DNA of 7,121 nt from Cryomorphaceae bacterium (lineage in GTDB: Bacteria > Bacteroidota > Bacteroidia > Flavobacteriales > Schleiferiaceae), in NCBI GenBank assembly GCA_003445735.1, contig DMCR01000068.1, forward strand, positions 1-7,121, given 5' to 3'. Each line of letters starts with the position of its first letter. Position 1 is the first letter of the stretch. A program made the position numbers and the translations under genes. Positions 6,532 to 7,121 of the stretch are shown one piece after another. The notes under the pieces are model-generated. The model worked only from the letters and a program-made list of their open reading frames with translations. It made no database searches and was not told the origin of the DNA.

Positions 6532-6561
6532 GTGTTTTCGGGCCTTCGGGTAAAAAAAGTT

Positions 6562-6581
6562 AATAACTAAGGGAAGTTATT
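6562..6581. repeat. Inverted repeat upstream of the HU promoter
   Basis: AATAACT (6562-6568) and AGTTATT (6575-6581) are perfect inverted copies around a 6-base loop. The repeat lies about 30 bases upstream of the HU -33 box and next to the fmt terminator-like hairpin. It could be a regulator site or a second hairpin in the end of the fmt transcript. Confidence 0.45.
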
Positions 6582-6584
6582 CAC

Positions 6585-6609
6585 AAAAAGGGGTGTTTTT
6601 ACCCTTTTT
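6585..6609. terminator. Terminator-like hairpin downstream of fmt
   Basis: AAAAAGGG (6585-6592) pairs with CCCTTTTT (6602-6609) around a 9-base loop, so either strand gives a hairpin ending in five T. It begins 6 bases past the fmt stop on the minus strand. Only three G-C pairs support the stem, so it is weaker than the other two terminators in the window. Confidence 0.55.
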
Positions 6610-6615
6610 AAACTG

Positions 6616-7121
6616 CTATTTCAGCAAGATTTCACTATTATTTAAGCCATTAATGTAGTCTGAGCTTGACATGGAGCGCTTTCCGGCAGGTTTTATCCGG
6701 TTGATTTCTATACTTCCAAGTACATAATCGAGGAATAAACGCCCATTTTTTACCCTTAACATCGGATCAACCGATGGATTTTGTTCGTCACACAAAGAAG
6801 CTTCAAGGAATTTAAATTCTCCATAATATGCTGCTGGGAAAGGATTTAAACCTTTTATCAGTCGTATTAACGCTGTAGGGGAGAGTTTTAAGTCTAGACG
6901 AGTATTCTCCTTGGTTAATTTTGGGGCATGTGTGGCTTCCGCATTATTTTGTATTCGAGAAGACAACGAACTTTCAGCGAGGCCTATGGCAGTATCCACA
7001 ACCAACTGAGCACCTATAGGTAGCAATGCATCATGCAATTCACCCGTGGTCCATTCTGGTTGAATAGTTAATTTCTCCTGTAACAGGATTTTCCCTGTAT
7101 CTATTTGCTCATCGATAAGGA
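6616..7121 (-). CDS. fmt: Methionyl-tRNA formyltransferase, C-terminal half (start outside window)
   Basis: Fmt formylates the methionine on initiator tRNA using 10-formyl-tetrahydrofolate, before translation initiation. The frame is open to the right edge; 167 residues are visible of about 310 expected. The first visible part, DEQIDTGKILLQEKLTI followed by TTGELHDALLPIGAQLV, matches the end of the catalytic domain (D-x-G-x-D-T-G-x-I... and the GELHD helix). The TTG at 7038 is the Leu codon inside GELHD, not a start. The linker and C-terminal tRNA-binding domain follow: APKLTKENTRLDL, LIRLIKGLNPFPAAYY (family pattern I-R-x-x-x-P-x-P-x-A) and the end motif IKPAGKRSMSSSDYINGL. The formyl-transfer residues (N, H, D of the N-terminal domain) lie outside the window. 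It is on the same strand as HU, but 156 bases, a hairpin and the HU promoter separate them, so they are probably not one operon. Confidence 0.93.
   Translation of the reverse strand, partial: LIDEQIDTGKILLQEKLTIQPEWTTGELHDALLPIGAQLVVDTAIGLAESSLSSRIQNNAEATHAPKLTKENTRLDLKLSPTALIRLIKGLNPFPAAYYGEFKFLEASLCDEQNPSVDPMLRVKNGRLFLDYVLGSIEINRIKPAGKRSMSSSDYINGLNNSEILLK

Noticed and set aside
6541..6557. CC-TTCG-GG mini-hairpin followed by seven A, as a terminator
   Set aside because: The stem has only two or three pairs, and the run is A on the plus strand; on the minus strand the T-run comes before the hairpin, not after it.
7036..7038. TTG as the start of a short minus-strand gene
   Set aside because: The frame continues upstream as typical Fmt sequence (IDTGKILLQEK, TTGEL), so this is the Leu of the GELHD motif.
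1..7121. Mobile element, CRISPR array, tRNA, rRNA or phage gene
   Set aside because: No transposase or integrase motif, no spaced direct repeats and no tRNA-like cloverleaf were seen; genes are standard core or surface genes with intact frames.

Overview
The window reads as ordinary chromosomal DNA from a member of the Bacteroidota, most likely a marine or freshwater Flavobacteriales-type organism. Three things support this: a secreted protein with a C-terminal type IX secretion (type A) sorting domain, a TonB-dependent receptor of the Bacteroidota kind, and gene starts with no Shine-Dalgarno sequence but with TAnnTTTG (-7) / TTG (-33) promoter motifs upstream of some genes. The genus cannot be named from the sequence alone.

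Layout. Positions 3-4050 hold a two-gene plus-strand unit: the 3' part of a TonB-dependent outer-membrane receptor (its 5' end is outside the window), then 22 bases later a secreted alpha/beta-hydrolase-fold protein with a T9SS tail, closed by a strong intrinsic terminator. Positions 4080-4925 hold a class IV (PLP fold type IV) aminotransferase on the plus strand. It converges on a YqgE/AlgH-family gene (minus, 4922-5470), with the two stop codons interlocked in one TTAA. YqgE/AlgH is divergent from pdxH (plus, 5488-6126) with only 17 bases between the starts. A hairpin working in both directions separates pdxH from a convergent HU-family DNA-binding protein gene (minus, 6190-6459). Upstream of HU lies a 156-base spacer with a near-ideal Bacteroidota promoter and two inverted repeats. 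The window ends in the C-terminal half of methionyl-tRNA formyltransferase (fmt, minus, 6616 to the edge).

How the genes work together. The receptor and the secreted hydrolase-like protein look co-transcribed and would both act at the cell surface, so they may handle the same unknown ligand. The hydrolase-like protein is the most interesting item: at the nucleophile elbow the expected G-x-S-x-G reads G-Q-G-S-G-G, which puts glycine where the catalytic serine normally sits. It may be a binding protein built on a hydrolase fold, not an esterase. The rest is housekeeping: PdxH makes pyridoxal phosphate, which the neighbouring aminotransferase needs, and HU and Fmt serve the nucleoid and translation initiation. 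I see no mobile element, CRISPR array, tRNA, rRNA or phage feature, and no clear sign of a wholly new system.
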